Source: Diploscapter coronatus
Taxonomy: Eukaryota > Nematoda > Chromadorea > Rhabditida > Rhabditidae
Reading direction: 5' to 3'
Length of the DNA: 64,000 bases
NCBI GenBank assembly: GCA_964036155.1
Contig: OZ038423.1
Span: 30,891,249 to 30,955,248 of the forward strand
Shown: in pieces, positions 36,901-48,039 of the stretch
Layout of the letters: every line of letters starts with the position of its first letter
Position numbering within the stretch: the stretch's first letter is position 1
Notes under the pieces: model-generated
What the model saw: only the letters and a program-made list of their open reading frames with translations
What the model was told of the DNA's origin: nothing
Databases searched by the model: none
Program-made: the position numbers and the translations under genes

Positions 36901-39900
36901 AAATGAGGAGTTCCATTTTTGGACACATGTTAAAATTAGCTATTTGAAAGCAACGTCTACAAAAATTTTAATTTAAATCCTAAAGGTTTTAAGCATGTTC
37001 ATTCTTTCAAGCCATAAAAATAACTTTAAAAAATAAAGTAAGAACTGCAAATTATTTTTTTAATTCTAAAAGAAATTAGAATAAGTTAAATATGTGCAAA
37101 AAGTGAACAGATATTCAAGCGGAAATGTTTAGATCCCCCGTCACTGGAACGAGCCGGAATGCAGAAAATTGTTCGAGCGATACGGCCCGGTTTTTTCGCT
37201 GAATATCCTCAGAGACAGGTCCTCGCAGCAAAGCAAAGGTGTGATTTTTCTTGCAATTTTTGAAAATGACTTTCTTTCTAAGTGTGCTATTTTAAATGTG
37301 ATAGGTAATTTAGCTTTTTTCTCTTTAAATTTGCTATTTCATATAGGTAACAAGTCATAGTTAAAGATGAAATAGATGATACCACATTATTAGAAACGAC
37401 AATGCTATCTTACCTAATTTTTAAAAGTTTCTAAATTTTATCTTTTTCAATATGCTACGAAAAAAGCTTACGTCCAAAAATTGACATTTCCAATTTTGCA
37501 AGTCGGTTTTTTTTCCAAAATTAAGGATGAAAGTGTTTCTTATCTAATTTTTCTCGCAAAACGCCCGATTTTTCCACCAGTTAGAGTTAATCGCGTGAAA
37601 ATGCGCTAGGAATTTCACCATTTCATTTGTTCTTACCTCCAAAACAATTTCAATTTCAAGTTTACCCTTGGTTCATTTTAATTCGATTGATTTTTGACTC
37701 TACCTCCTTCTCTGCGTCTCGGCCTCATTTCCGTTCTGCGTTTACCGCTTTTCCGAATAAGAACCACCTATTTAAGGTGAACAACGATGTTAAAACATGT
37801 TAATTTTAATTCGTTCAATGCATTCAAAAACTACAAAAATTCATGCATCTCGAAATTTGTCAAATTTTGGCCAGAGTTACTCTATAATTAACCATAGAAG
37901 GTGCTAAAGACGCCGAGGAAGAAAGAAACTGGTTTCACCAATTTAGCTAATTTTCGAATGTCATAGAGGTTGAAAAAGTTGGCGATGGTGAACCTAGAGC
38001 GATGCCCATAATGTGAGCGTAGAATTTAGTCACTACCGTGCGGCATTTTTGTGTAGAAATATAGAAATAAGCCTATTCTATTCTTGTGCCTTAGGATTAG
38101 AATAGCTACTATCAATCAATTTTACATTGATTTTCAATGATGTATCAAATTCTCTATAGATTGATTTGAAGCATATATAATTACTCCAATTTCTTTATCA
38201 TCTGTAAATGTTCCCCTCAATTTGTTAGATTCATGAAAACATAGTTCACTCTCTTTACTCGGGTAAAAGATGACTGGACGATAAAAAAAATCATGGTCTG
38301 TGTCTTTGTATGACACTTTGCTTTTAGTTTATCACTTCCGAAGTTAGAACATGCATAGTTTCTAGCTATCACTTGATTTTCAAGATCTTATTCTTATCTT
38401 CAAGATACTATCTTTTTCAGTATCTTCAAATCTTATCATAAAAATGCTCGAATCTTTCTAGAACTATATATTAGCTTTAAAAAGAATCGTACAAAAATTT
38501 AGCAAATTGCAATTATTTTATACATAATTAAAAAATAGCTTCGTGACATCTTTCCAACCTTTATTTCTCACTCCAAAAACTCGAATGATCAAACTAAAAA
38601 TTCTTTAATTTCCAGGCTGCTGCTTCGTGACGTATTATCATCGTAAGGACGCGATTGAAGCACAGGGTGCGATGCACAACGTCGTCACTATCGAGGGCAT
38701 GCACCATCCCGTTCAGATGAAACCCGCCGACACCGAGAATAGGAATGGTAAGTTGGGGAATATATTTGTAAATTTTTATTTATTTACCTCTCAAGTTATT
38801 TTTAATACTGAAAATGGTTTCGTCCATAGTTGACGCGGGTTCCATAATTCGCGGGCTCTTTATGTCTGGGTCATAATATATTTTCCAAAAAAGCCTGCGA
38901 ACTGAACTAAACCCTGAAAATAGCAAATTAAGATTTTTTTTTACTTTTCTAAAATAATTTCTAAATACAAAGGGAATAGAAATAGTTGAGAAATTTTTAT
39001 GTAACAATTTCTTTTTGATTTATATTTTTAATATTGAAGATAGAAATGGCTAGTTCGAAAATTTCTCTATCAGGCTGCTTTATTTTGAAAATATATTTTA
39101 CGCTAAATTTAGCAACGTTTCGAATTTTGCACTTTGAATACTGGTATTTTGAAACATACCGAATTAAAACATTGAATATTTTCATTAAAAAATAGAAAAA
39201 TCAAAACACTTCAGACCGCAAACTGTTCGTGGGGCAACTGTGCAAAAAATTCGACGAGGACGATGTTCGCGCGATGTTTCAGCGATTTGGCACTATTGAA
39301 GACTGCAGCGTTCTCAGGGATCTGGAGGGCAAAAGTCGAGGTAGATTTTTAAAATTTTCAATATTTTTTCAAAGATATCAGTTTGCATGATGTGATATTG
39401 ATAGAAAATTTTTTTAAAATAGTTTCTATAAAAAAACATTCTATCCTTTCCCCCTTTGCAATAAAAACCTGAATTATTTTCAGAATTTTCGAAGATTTCG
39501 AAACCTTGCAAATTCTAATTCTAAAATCCGAAAAAATGTAGTAAAAATTCCCCTTCATAAATTACAAGGTCTTATCTATTCTATGCCAGTGAACAAAGAG
39601 CGAGAGCCACTGCAGTTATCAACGAGTGATTATGCCATGTGGGTTTGCTCTCCTAGCTTTTAACATTGGCGAGATATTTTCTATTACTAGTCTGAAGAAC
39701 TCTTATCACTTTATCAATTACCCAACTGCCTTTTAATTTCCAAAACGAGAGGGCCCGAAAGTTTCAGCTTTTTCCATCAGTTTTGCATTGCAGTCGATAC
39801 AAATATCTTCAACAGTTCGCACTTTTTAAATTATGCCAGCCATTCTCCAACCCTATACTTTATCATGCGATTAGAGATTTTGAAAAGGAGAGAAAAGTCA

Positions 39901-42900
39901 CGATTTATGGAGTCCTTTTCTATGGCAATGTCGTCTCTTTCTTGGTTCATATCAAATGTCAAGATAATGTGTTCGAAAAAATCTCTATATGGGATCGAAC
40001 TTATTGATTGTTTTATATTCTAGTCTGCTTGGAAAGTTTATCAAATTATTCGTTTACTGATGATAGTATTGTTGATTGGAGAGAAAGCCAATATTCGTTC
40101 CGTAATTAGAAATCGAACTTGGAGCGAAATAATGAGCCGATTAAAAGAAAACGACGAGTAGCGCAATTTTTGAATATTGACGTGTTCTCTCTAATCAATA
40201 ATATTTCTTCAAGTTGGGCGAACTTTCCAAGAGACTCATTATTTTGTCAAAAGTACCCAGAGTTACCCAATATAGTATTGACTGGTTAAAGTCTTATGGT
40301 ATTCAGACGTTGCGACGCTTTCCACCGTAAAAATTTGGTCACCATCTGCCATCCCATTATTAAGGATAGTAATTCAAAGCTGACTGAAATAGTTCACACC
40401 GCATAAGGGGTATTTGCGGTGGAAAACGTCACAATGTCTGATAGTATTATGTCTTGTCTCATTTTCATATCCTTGGAGTTTTTGATGTTGATCGTTTTCA
40501 GGTTGTGCGTTTGTCACGTATACGTCTCGCAGTTTTGCCGTCAACGCTACCAAAGAGATGCACCACTCGCAAACCATGGAGGTCCTATATTTTTGTCCAT
40601 ATTTAGAAAAAATGTTGGCAGGTGGTTGAAAGTATCCAATCCCGTTGTCCATGCCTATCCTTCAACATAGGATGGCATATGTGAGAATCCGGCCAACATT
40701 TCTGTTATCTGTCATTTTAGGAAGTTATTGAAAAAATTAGAGGTACTGTAGATTTGGGCTTGGAAAAAATTATGTCAGAATGTCATTATGATGTAAAATT
40801 AAGACGAAAATTGAAATTAGCTTCAAAAATTTCATATGACTACCTAAGCTTTAAGACCAACTCGTAAGGTCTTCATGTGATATTTCATAGTAAATGATTC
40901 CTCTCTAGAAACTACTATGCTCAAGTCTACAATATCTTGGAAGAAAATCTTTTAAAATCCACCATAAATGGACAGAAAAGCTTCGTGTAAAAAATCGAGT
41001 TACCGTTTCGGAAAACCCCAAGTCCAAAATCCAAACTCAAAATCCCAGCCTGTTTTGTTCGTTCATTCTTCAACGTGTGATTAAAGTTTCTAAAGCGGTC
41101 GAATCTGTGAAACAACGAATGGCTATGTTCATTGTCGAAACGCGCCTAAACTGAGCCAATTCCAAAATTCAAACTTATCCCAGCCGGTTTAAGTAGCTAT
41201 TCTTAACCATTAAAGGAGAGGAATAGCTCGTTGGTCAGAGACGTTCCTATTTGAAAGAACATGCTTTTCAAACGAGTTGGAACGAAACGGGGCGGAGTTA
41301 AAGACTACACTATCAAAGCGTTCAATTCGAATAAAATCAGGCTTGTAATGTTGGGGCTCTAAATTTTCAAGGGCTTTATTAAAAGTTATATAGATCTTAT
41401 TCATTAGTGGTTTATGCCTTTTATAGAGTTCGTTTGGAAAGGCAATTTTGGCCCCTAATTTTCTATATGACCAAATCTTGAGCCTAAATCTTAGAAACCC
41501 TGATAAAAGTCTTAGTTTGTTATTATCTTTCCAATTTTTGAGCACTACAAAACTACTAAGGGGTCTTAGAACGAATTTTACGGGACTTCTATTAGTTTTA
41601 CCGTAATTTTCGATGTTTTCAGGGCTGCAGCGCACCGCTTGTCGTCAAGTTCGCTGACACGCAAAAGGACAAGGACGTGAAGGCAAAAGGATCCGTGTCC
41701 CCAGTCGTGACGGGGCTCAACAGCGCCAACATTCTCCAACAGGTGGGCGTGGATTACTGTAGCTTTTATTGGTTCTTTTATTCTGTTGAAAAACCTCGAC
41801 AATTGAATGACTTAAAGAATATGAATATGCTTTTGAAATTTTTAAAGACATGTCATTTTTTATCAAGGCTTTTCTATTCGAAACTTTTAAATTTGACACA
41901 CGTTTCATAGCCGAAAATTTTGCATTAACAAATCTTCGAGTATTTTGAAACATCGATTTTTTTCAACCAAGATGAAGATCAGAACGTTTTAGCCTAATGT
42001 TGTAAGATAATTGTTCGAATTTTGAAAATAATCCAAAACTTTTAAATTGAGCATTTTTTGCAGTTCGGCGCCGGTGGAACTGCGGGTCTAAACATGCAGC
42101 AGCTGGCGGCACTGCTCACATTGCTGCAGGGCAACAACGTCGGTCAACAGCCGCAGAACAACGTCTTGGCCTTGCTTGGAAGTGGTAGGTTTGACTAATT
42201 TGACAAAAACATCGATAATCTTTGGAATCAATCATTTTATTGTTCCGGTCAAATTAAATAGCAGACTCGTGTGTTGAACAAGGCAAGAGAGGCAGAGGAA
42301 ATTGCGTACCACCCTCTTTGTGCGCATAGTGACGCGCAATATACGCGCATTTCTCGCAAGGCGCTCTTTAACACACGAACTGTCACTTCATTTGACTAAT
42401 ACAATAGACAGATCAATAATAATATTTGAAAAAAGTATTTTTTTTTTGAAAAATCAATAATTGCTGAAATTCTTTACTTCAAATCTCGTTTAGTTTCTAG
42501 AAAGTGAAGGAGTAAGAATATGACGATTTATGAAATTCGCTTGTTCAAGAATGGAAACTGGAAGATAGAAAACAATTTAAGCCAGCTTCACAAAAATATC
42601 ATGACTTGGTATCTTCTTCCTACCTTTTATAAGTTATAGCATCTTTTAAATTCGCGTACAAGGTTGGGAAATTCTAAATTAGGAGCCAAACAAACTTTAT
42701 TCTCACCAAAAAATCTCCAGTCCTCTCCGCACTCGGTAAACTATCCGAGGTTTCTTCGGCAATTTCTTCGGGTTCATCAAATTCCTCGACAACAACGAAT
42801 AATTCCCCTCCGAATAATTCGAACACTATGGGCTCGGCCTCGGTGCAAAATCTCCAACTGGCCGGCGGTACGGGGCAGACCTCGCAAAATGGCAATCAAC

Positions 42901-45799
42901 AACAAATCCAGCAACAACTAGGTGCTAAATTCATGAAGTCAAAGGAATGCCAGATTTTGTGAACAAAAAACCTATTTTAGTTAGCTCGAAAAATCATGCA
43001 ATTGTGAATTTTTGCAATTTTCAATCATATAAAAATCAAGTTTTTGGAAAGATCAATTCTCAAGTATTCACACAATTGTATGAAAAAGGTGAGATTTTGC
43101 GATTCCCCTTTCTTTCCTCTCTTCTTATTTTCTCTCACCTTTCCGGTTTGGCTTTATCGTCGTCATTTCGTCGTGATGTCTCCAGAGTCCAACGTCATCT
43201 TCGTGTATCTTCAGAATCCTGACGTCCATATATTTATAAGCATGGTTTAAACCTTGGTTCATGAGAATTTTGAAGTCTGGAGTTTTCGCTTATTTGGGAT
43301 TTTATGCTATCTTTTTCAATATCCCACTTTCAAGTTTCTTGCAATTCCAATTTGGCTTAGTTCGAGTGTGTGAAATAGTACTGTATTACCGTAATCATCG
43401 TTGTGAGAGATTCTGTCGTCGTGTTGTTGGCGGATTCAGAATCCTGATGTTGGCATCTTGACGTCATCTGGATTGCCATATCTTTTATACCTTTAGCATT
43501 AGTGAATGGCTATATAGTTTTATCTCGAATTTTTTCAAGTGAAAGCTCTAAAAATTCTTCATATGTTCAGGGGTGTAGCCCTGAAAACCGAAAATATCAA
43601 ATTTCGAATTTTTAGAGCCACATTAGTGATTTTCTAGCTTGGGTTACTAAATATCGATTTTTTGAAAAAAAAAAAATAAGAATTGATTTTTCAGCGGCAC
43701 TTCTGCAGCAACAAGCAGCCGCTTTGCAACCCCAGATTTCCACGTCGCCCCAATTAGACGCGCTGGCTCAGCTTCAGCAGGTATAACTTAACTTTTTTAA
43801 AAGTCACTTATTCAGAGAACGGTTAAAAATAAACTTTAAGTTTTATTTTTCCAAATTCGTTTATTCTGAAAACGCGTACAAATATTTCAATAAATTCTGC
43901 GATATAGAGAATTTGTGATAAAATTCAATTTAGAAAAGAAAAATTGAAAGTCTAAATAGGCAACCTTTTATAATGTATTTTTTTAATCGTAAAGATAGAA
44001 TAAAATCGATATTTCTCGACGTGATTTACGCAAAGGACGCTTAAAATCGAATTTTCAGACCCAGCAACTGGCCCTCGCCCTGCAACAGCAGCAGCAGCAG
44101 CAGCAACAAGCCTCTCCTTCGAACTCGCTCTACTCCCTCCAGTCTCAAGTCAGCCAAGCTGGTGAGAATTTTCGTCTCTTTATTTCTCAGAAACCATTAT
44201 CAAACGTTATGCTTCAAGAAAATAGTTTTCTTTCTTAGAATCGACCTAAAATGTGTGACTCATGTTAAATATGACAGCGAGAATAAACCTGAGAAAAACA
44301 CTCGTTTTTCGTCTCGTTATCATGTTTAACATGTGAGTGTTACAAAGTTTAAGTCTTGCTCAAAATTACACCGGATTATTTGAATTTCAATATAATCTTA
44401 AAAACGACTATTTTTCACTGAAACTAACGTGTTTGTAAAGTCATTTTTTGCGAAGAAAGTGAGATGAAGCTGTAGGTATGAAAAACAGCGCAATTTTCCA
44501 AAGTGCGCTTGTAAAGCGCGAGCAAATAGCTATCGTACTCCAGATGGTCTCTACGTTGCGTGGGGCGATGGTCGTTACGAGAGCAGATGGCATCCGCACT
44601 CCGTGAAGTATGAGGATTTCCAAGCGAGTAGAGACGCTGATGTGTGTGAAAGGAGAAGAAGGGAAAGTGAGTGGGCGGTGAAGAATTGAAAACTGCTTAT
44701 TTTTGCAAATTGAAGAATTTGGAAAACTCGTTATTTTTTATACCAAAAGAGTAAATACGCGGAGAAATGTGTTGACACGTTTGATTTTTTTTGCAATTGG
44801 GGTAAACTTTCGATAAGCTATTATGGAATATATCTTTAAAATATATGGCATGTTAAAAATTTATCTATATTACAGGACTTCCCGCCACCTTGGGCCATTT
44901 CAATCATCCCGCAGCCGCTACGCAGGCTATTCAGCTGTCTCGTAAGAATTTGGGATTTATAAAAATCAATCAATATTTGAAAAAATCAATCAATTAAACA
45001 ATAAATAAATCGATATTCGTCAGTTCTGGGAGGCCTCCCCACAACTCATGCCACTAGCGCAATTGGCAATGGCGACGTGAAGGGACCCGATGGAGCTAAC
45101 CTGTTTATTTACCATTTGCCACAGGCGAGAATTAAATTTATATCCTTTCATTTTTTCTAAAAGAAATCATACTTTTTGAATACGTTGACACGTGTTGATT
45201 TTCAATAAGATCTAATGATTTCTATAAGTTTGGACTTTTGGGTGTTTTCAAATTTTGCTGATACGAACTAATAATGGAGCCATATAAAAGTGCAATTTTT
45301 TAAAAGGAAAATGTCTATGACTTCTGGAACATAATTTTTCTTTATCAATTTTCCAAAAAAACTCATTTCTAGGATTTCGACGATTCCCACCTGCTACAGA
45401 CCTTCGCCCCATTCGGCACTGTTCTTTCCGCCAAAGTTTTCATCGACAAAGTCACCAATCTGTCCAAGTGTTTCGGTAAAATATTCAATTTTTACTCGAA
45501 AAAATGAACTGTCGCTTATGATTTGTTAATTGTGATCTTCATAGGAAGATAAAGAACGAATGATGAGTATAATGAATTTGTGAAAATATTAAATTTTAAA
45601 GAAATTAGATTAGGAAAAAGTCTAAAATAAATACAAATTTTCTAAAATGATAAAAATACAATTTTCAGGCTTCGTTTCATATGACAACGCTATTTCGGCA
45701 GCGAAGGCGATTCAGGCCATGAATGGCTTCCAGATCGGCTCGAAACGACTGAAAGTCCAGTTGAAAACTGACCGATCCCATCCCTATAACAAGACGTAA
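33901..45799 (+). CDS. etr-1: CELF/ETR-1-type RNA-binding protein, three RRMs
   Basis: Fourteen exons join in phase to 522 residues: 33901-33993, 37133-37238, 38616-38747, 39215-39340, 40502-40581, 41623-41742, 42064-42184, 42721-42921, 43695-43780, 44059-44161, 44876-44941, 45024-45124, 45373-45475 and 45669-45799. RRM1 (26-108) has MFVGQI and KGCCFVTY; RRM2 (112-191) has LFVGQL and RGCAFVTY; RRM3 (436-513) has LFIYHL and [19 protein letters not shown] and [19 protein letters not shown] are CELF1/2 signatures, favouring ETR-1 over UNC-75. The linker (220-430) is Gln/Ser/Asn-rich with nine glutamines (364-372, mostly CAG). CELF proteins bind U/G-rich RNA to control splicing and mRNA stability; worm ETR-1 acts in muscle. 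The intron before RRM3's second half starts with GC, and the donor after ATGGAG at 40582 (GTCCTA) is weak. Upstream alternative starts are possible: TTTTTTCAG lies nine bases before the ATG's exon sequence. Confidence 0.93.
34583..35740 (+). repeat. Dispersed CCCAGCC..CTATCCTTCAACA motif, intron-1 cluster
   Basis: Four related stretches of about 35 nt in CELF intron 1: 34583-34620, 34644-34676, 35646-35686 and 35704-35740. Shared words are TTATCCCAGCC, GTTTTCT and CCTATCCTTCAACA. More copies lie at 39830-39864, 40633-40670, 41041-41079 and 41175-41210 in later CELF introns, 59618-59646 after fgt-1, and 25577-25617 (inverted). Confidence 0.55.
40066..40202 (+). mobile_element. TTGATTGGAGAGAAAG-ended MITE, copy 2
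   Basis: Starts TATTGTTGATTGGAGAGAAA and ends CGTGTTCTCTCTAATCAATA; interior AATTAGAAATCGAACTTGG and GCGCAATTTTTGAATATTG match copy 1. Lies in CELF intron 4. Confidence 0.8.
42239..42406 (+). mobile_element. TATTGT..GGTCAAA MITE, copy 2
   Basis: Ends TATTGTTCCGGTCAAATTAA and TTTGACTAATACAATA. Interior shares AAATTGCGTACCAC, GCGCATTTCTCGCAAGGCGC and CTTTAACACACGAACTGTCA with the other copies. Lies in CELF intron 7. Confidence 0.75.
43459..43466. promoter_or_regulatory. CRE palindrome TGACGTCA
   Basis: Perfect site in CELF intron 8, inside a stretch (43150-43470) where CAGAATCCTGA(C/T)GT and related words are duplicated. Match by sequence only. Confidence 0.25.
44462..44690. other. GC-richer island in CELF intron 10
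   Basis: Base composition and CpG content stand out from the AT-rich intron. Frames are open on both strands: a 70-codon plus frame ending VKN at 44689, and minus frames. Splice signals are weak (CTGTAG before GTATG), so an exon is not claimed. GCGCA..TGCGC and AAAGCGCG words could form a hairpin. It may be an alternative exon, a regulatory element or a small RNA. Confidence 0.3.
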
Positions 45800-46976
45800 T
45801 TGAATAAGGAAAAATCAGTTTCCGGAAAAGAGCATCTAAATTATGATTTTTCTACTAAATTAGCCTTTATTTTTAAAGAAAAGGTGATGTATCGTTTTTC
45901 TTGATTTTTTTTTCTAAAATTGATAGATCATCTTGAAAAATCAGAGAAACAAACTCCCCTAAGCATTTCCTAGAAGTTTACTAACGTTTATCAACTAAGA
46001 ATATCAAACGAGAATTCGATCAACGCTCAATCCTGAAGGGTTTCCCCGAAAAATCCTGATTTAGTTTAGGCAATAGACTTTTCTAAGACTTGTATCTAGC
46101 AATCTGAAAATTTTTGATATCAAAACTAAAGCTATCATAGAAAATATTTTAGAGTATCAATTTTATGCCTTGGTATCTAGGTTTTCAGGTTCCCTAAAAT
46201 TGACCATTTGGATAATTCATTACTTCGTTACCCATAGTTAGGGGCATAGGACAAGGTAAAAAGCGATCTTTGCCCATGCTATTTCGTGAGTAGCGAATTA
46301 ACAAGTTATCCAGGTTGTCCTAAAAATTCTTGTCCATTTGTAATCATGATTCAACAGTTTTGTGTAGGCGCGTCTCGTAAATGTTACTTTTTGCGTTTTA
46401 GTGCCATGTCGCGTCGAATGCGTTACATTGCTTATCAAAATGTCGTGAAATGATAAAAGTTCAAAAAAATCACATCTAGGCAAAGTTTAAGCCAAAATTT
46501 CCTAACTTCCCCATTTTAAGCCAAAATGTGTTCGTTAAACTTATTATGTATCTCCTTCCCTGTATTTCTTCAATTTGGCTAAAAGTCCGCCTAGATTTAA
46601 AAACATGTTAATTTTTATCATCTCAGACACATCAATGATCAAATGTTATAATCCATCTCTATAGAAAATAGCATTTACCTTTCGCTTTTATTTGGTTTTA
46701 TGTCTTACCTACTATTTTCGAGCAGTATTGTTTTTTATGTCTTTGACGGTTTAACTTCGTCTATTTTCCTCGAAAAAACCCGTCTTTTTACTTGTCTTGC
46801 CCCGTTTTATTCAAGGCTTCATTCCAAGCGTTACTCTTAGAAGTCCTCTCAGTTTGTAAAAAAGTGGGCGGAGCTTCGTGACAACAAACAACTGCAATTC
46901 TTGCGCACAGATTTTACCCCACATACTCTTGCCGATTCTTTGTCTCTTTTTGTATGGTAAATTTGTTGTTGTTAGT

Positions 46977-47192
46977 TATTGTATCAGTCAGATTGAGTAA
47001 GGAATGCGAATGAAAATACGCAATATATCGTGAACGAAAGTACACAGAGTAAAGCCCATATTAGTCGTTGATTTTCAATACAATGTTTTTCGACGACTAA
47101 TATGTGTTTAACTCTGCGTACTTTCGTTCACGAGATATTGCGTATTTTCATGCAAACTTTATTCGATTTGGCCAACGCAATAATACACTTGG
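46977..47192. mobile_element. Near-perfect hairpin MITE
   Basis: Arms of about 60 bp, 47010-47070 and 47090-47155, pair almost fully (ACGCAATATATCGTGAACGA against TCGTTCACGAGATATTGCGT). Outer ends TATTGTATCAGTCAGATT and GGCCAACGCAATA resemble the TATTGT..GGTCAAA family, so it may be a distant member. The loop is about 18 nt. Confidence 0.8.
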
Positions 47193-47766
47193 CTGATACT
47201 TGTTTTAAATATATACTTTAAAATACAACGTATTAGGGCTCAATTTTTGATTTGGTGTCTATTTTTGTGTATCGTCGATAATTTTCACGAAATGCTCACA
47301 ATTTCATGAAAATTTTCAATGATTTTACCGTAGTTATCAAAGCTGTACTTGCGCATTTTTATCGTCCTTGAAATTACTTTTTCGTAGAAAAAATACCTGG
47401 GAATTGTTTGTCTTTTGTATCGTTTTATTCATGGATAAATGTGTTGAAAAATAATGTTGGACAACGTCTTATAAAGTGTGAACAATGTGCATGAAAATCT
47501 ACGTATAAAGCTTAAAATATATGTATTAAAAGAGTTTTTAGGTTATTTAACAGAAATTTTCTGTTTTGAAATATATAACATTATATCGAAATTTTGTTGA
47601 GCTTTGTTAGATTTTGCAATTTCTTTCCTAGTTTTGAATTTTGAAGAAAAATTTCCAAGTGCCAAATCCAGAATATGATCTCATTTACCCACATAACCGT
47701 GCCTTTTGTAATTTTTGAGGTTTATTTTTTCAAATTTTGCATTTTCTGGTAAATTTTGTGCAATGC

Positions 47767-47772
47767 AATAAA
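47767..47772 (+). terminator. Poly(A) signal, candidate for CELF
   Basis: AATAAA on the plus strand almost 2 kb past the CELF stop; nearer variant signals may be used instead. Confidence 0.3.
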
Positions 47773-47798
47773 TGAAGAGAGCATCTAATATTTACAAG

Positions 47799-47804
47799 TT
47801 TATT
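47799..47804 (-). terminator. Poly(A) signal, candidate for TIL gene
   Basis: AATAAA on the minus strand about 235 bp after the TIL stop codon. If used, the TIL 3' UTR would contain a whole MITE copy and end within 30 bp of the CELF signal. Confidence 0.35.
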
Positions 47805-47828
47805 GCTAAAAATACAAATAATAAGTTG

Positions 47829-47967
47829 TATTATTGATTGGAGAGAACGTCGATATTCAAAAATTACGCTATTCGTTTCGTTTCTCTTCTACGCGACTCA
47901 CTATTTTGCTCCAAATTCGATTTCTAATTGCTGCATGAATATCGACTTTCTCTCCAATCAACGATAC
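47829..47967 (-). mobile_element. TTGATTGGAGAGAAAG-ended MITE, copy 3
   Basis: Ends TTGATTGGAGAGAACGTCGA and TCGACTTTCTCTCCAATCAA: a terminal inverted repeat of about 20 bp. The interior is copy 1 inverted (GCTCCAAATTCGATTTCTAA). Confidence 0.85.
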
Positions 47968-48039
47968 AGATTAGAAGAAAATATTATGCTGATATCTGAC
48001 TTCCAGGTAGTCATATTTATATTTTAATCTACCTAAAGC

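Larger units (their letters stand above)
45800..48039. other. CELF 3' UTR and convergent gap to TIL gene
   Basis: Probably a long CELF 3' UTR (to about 47.78 kb, judged only by the AATAAA there) followed by the 3' UTR of the minus-strand TIL gene. It holds a hairpin MITE and one further MITE copy. No exon seen. Confidence 0.5.
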
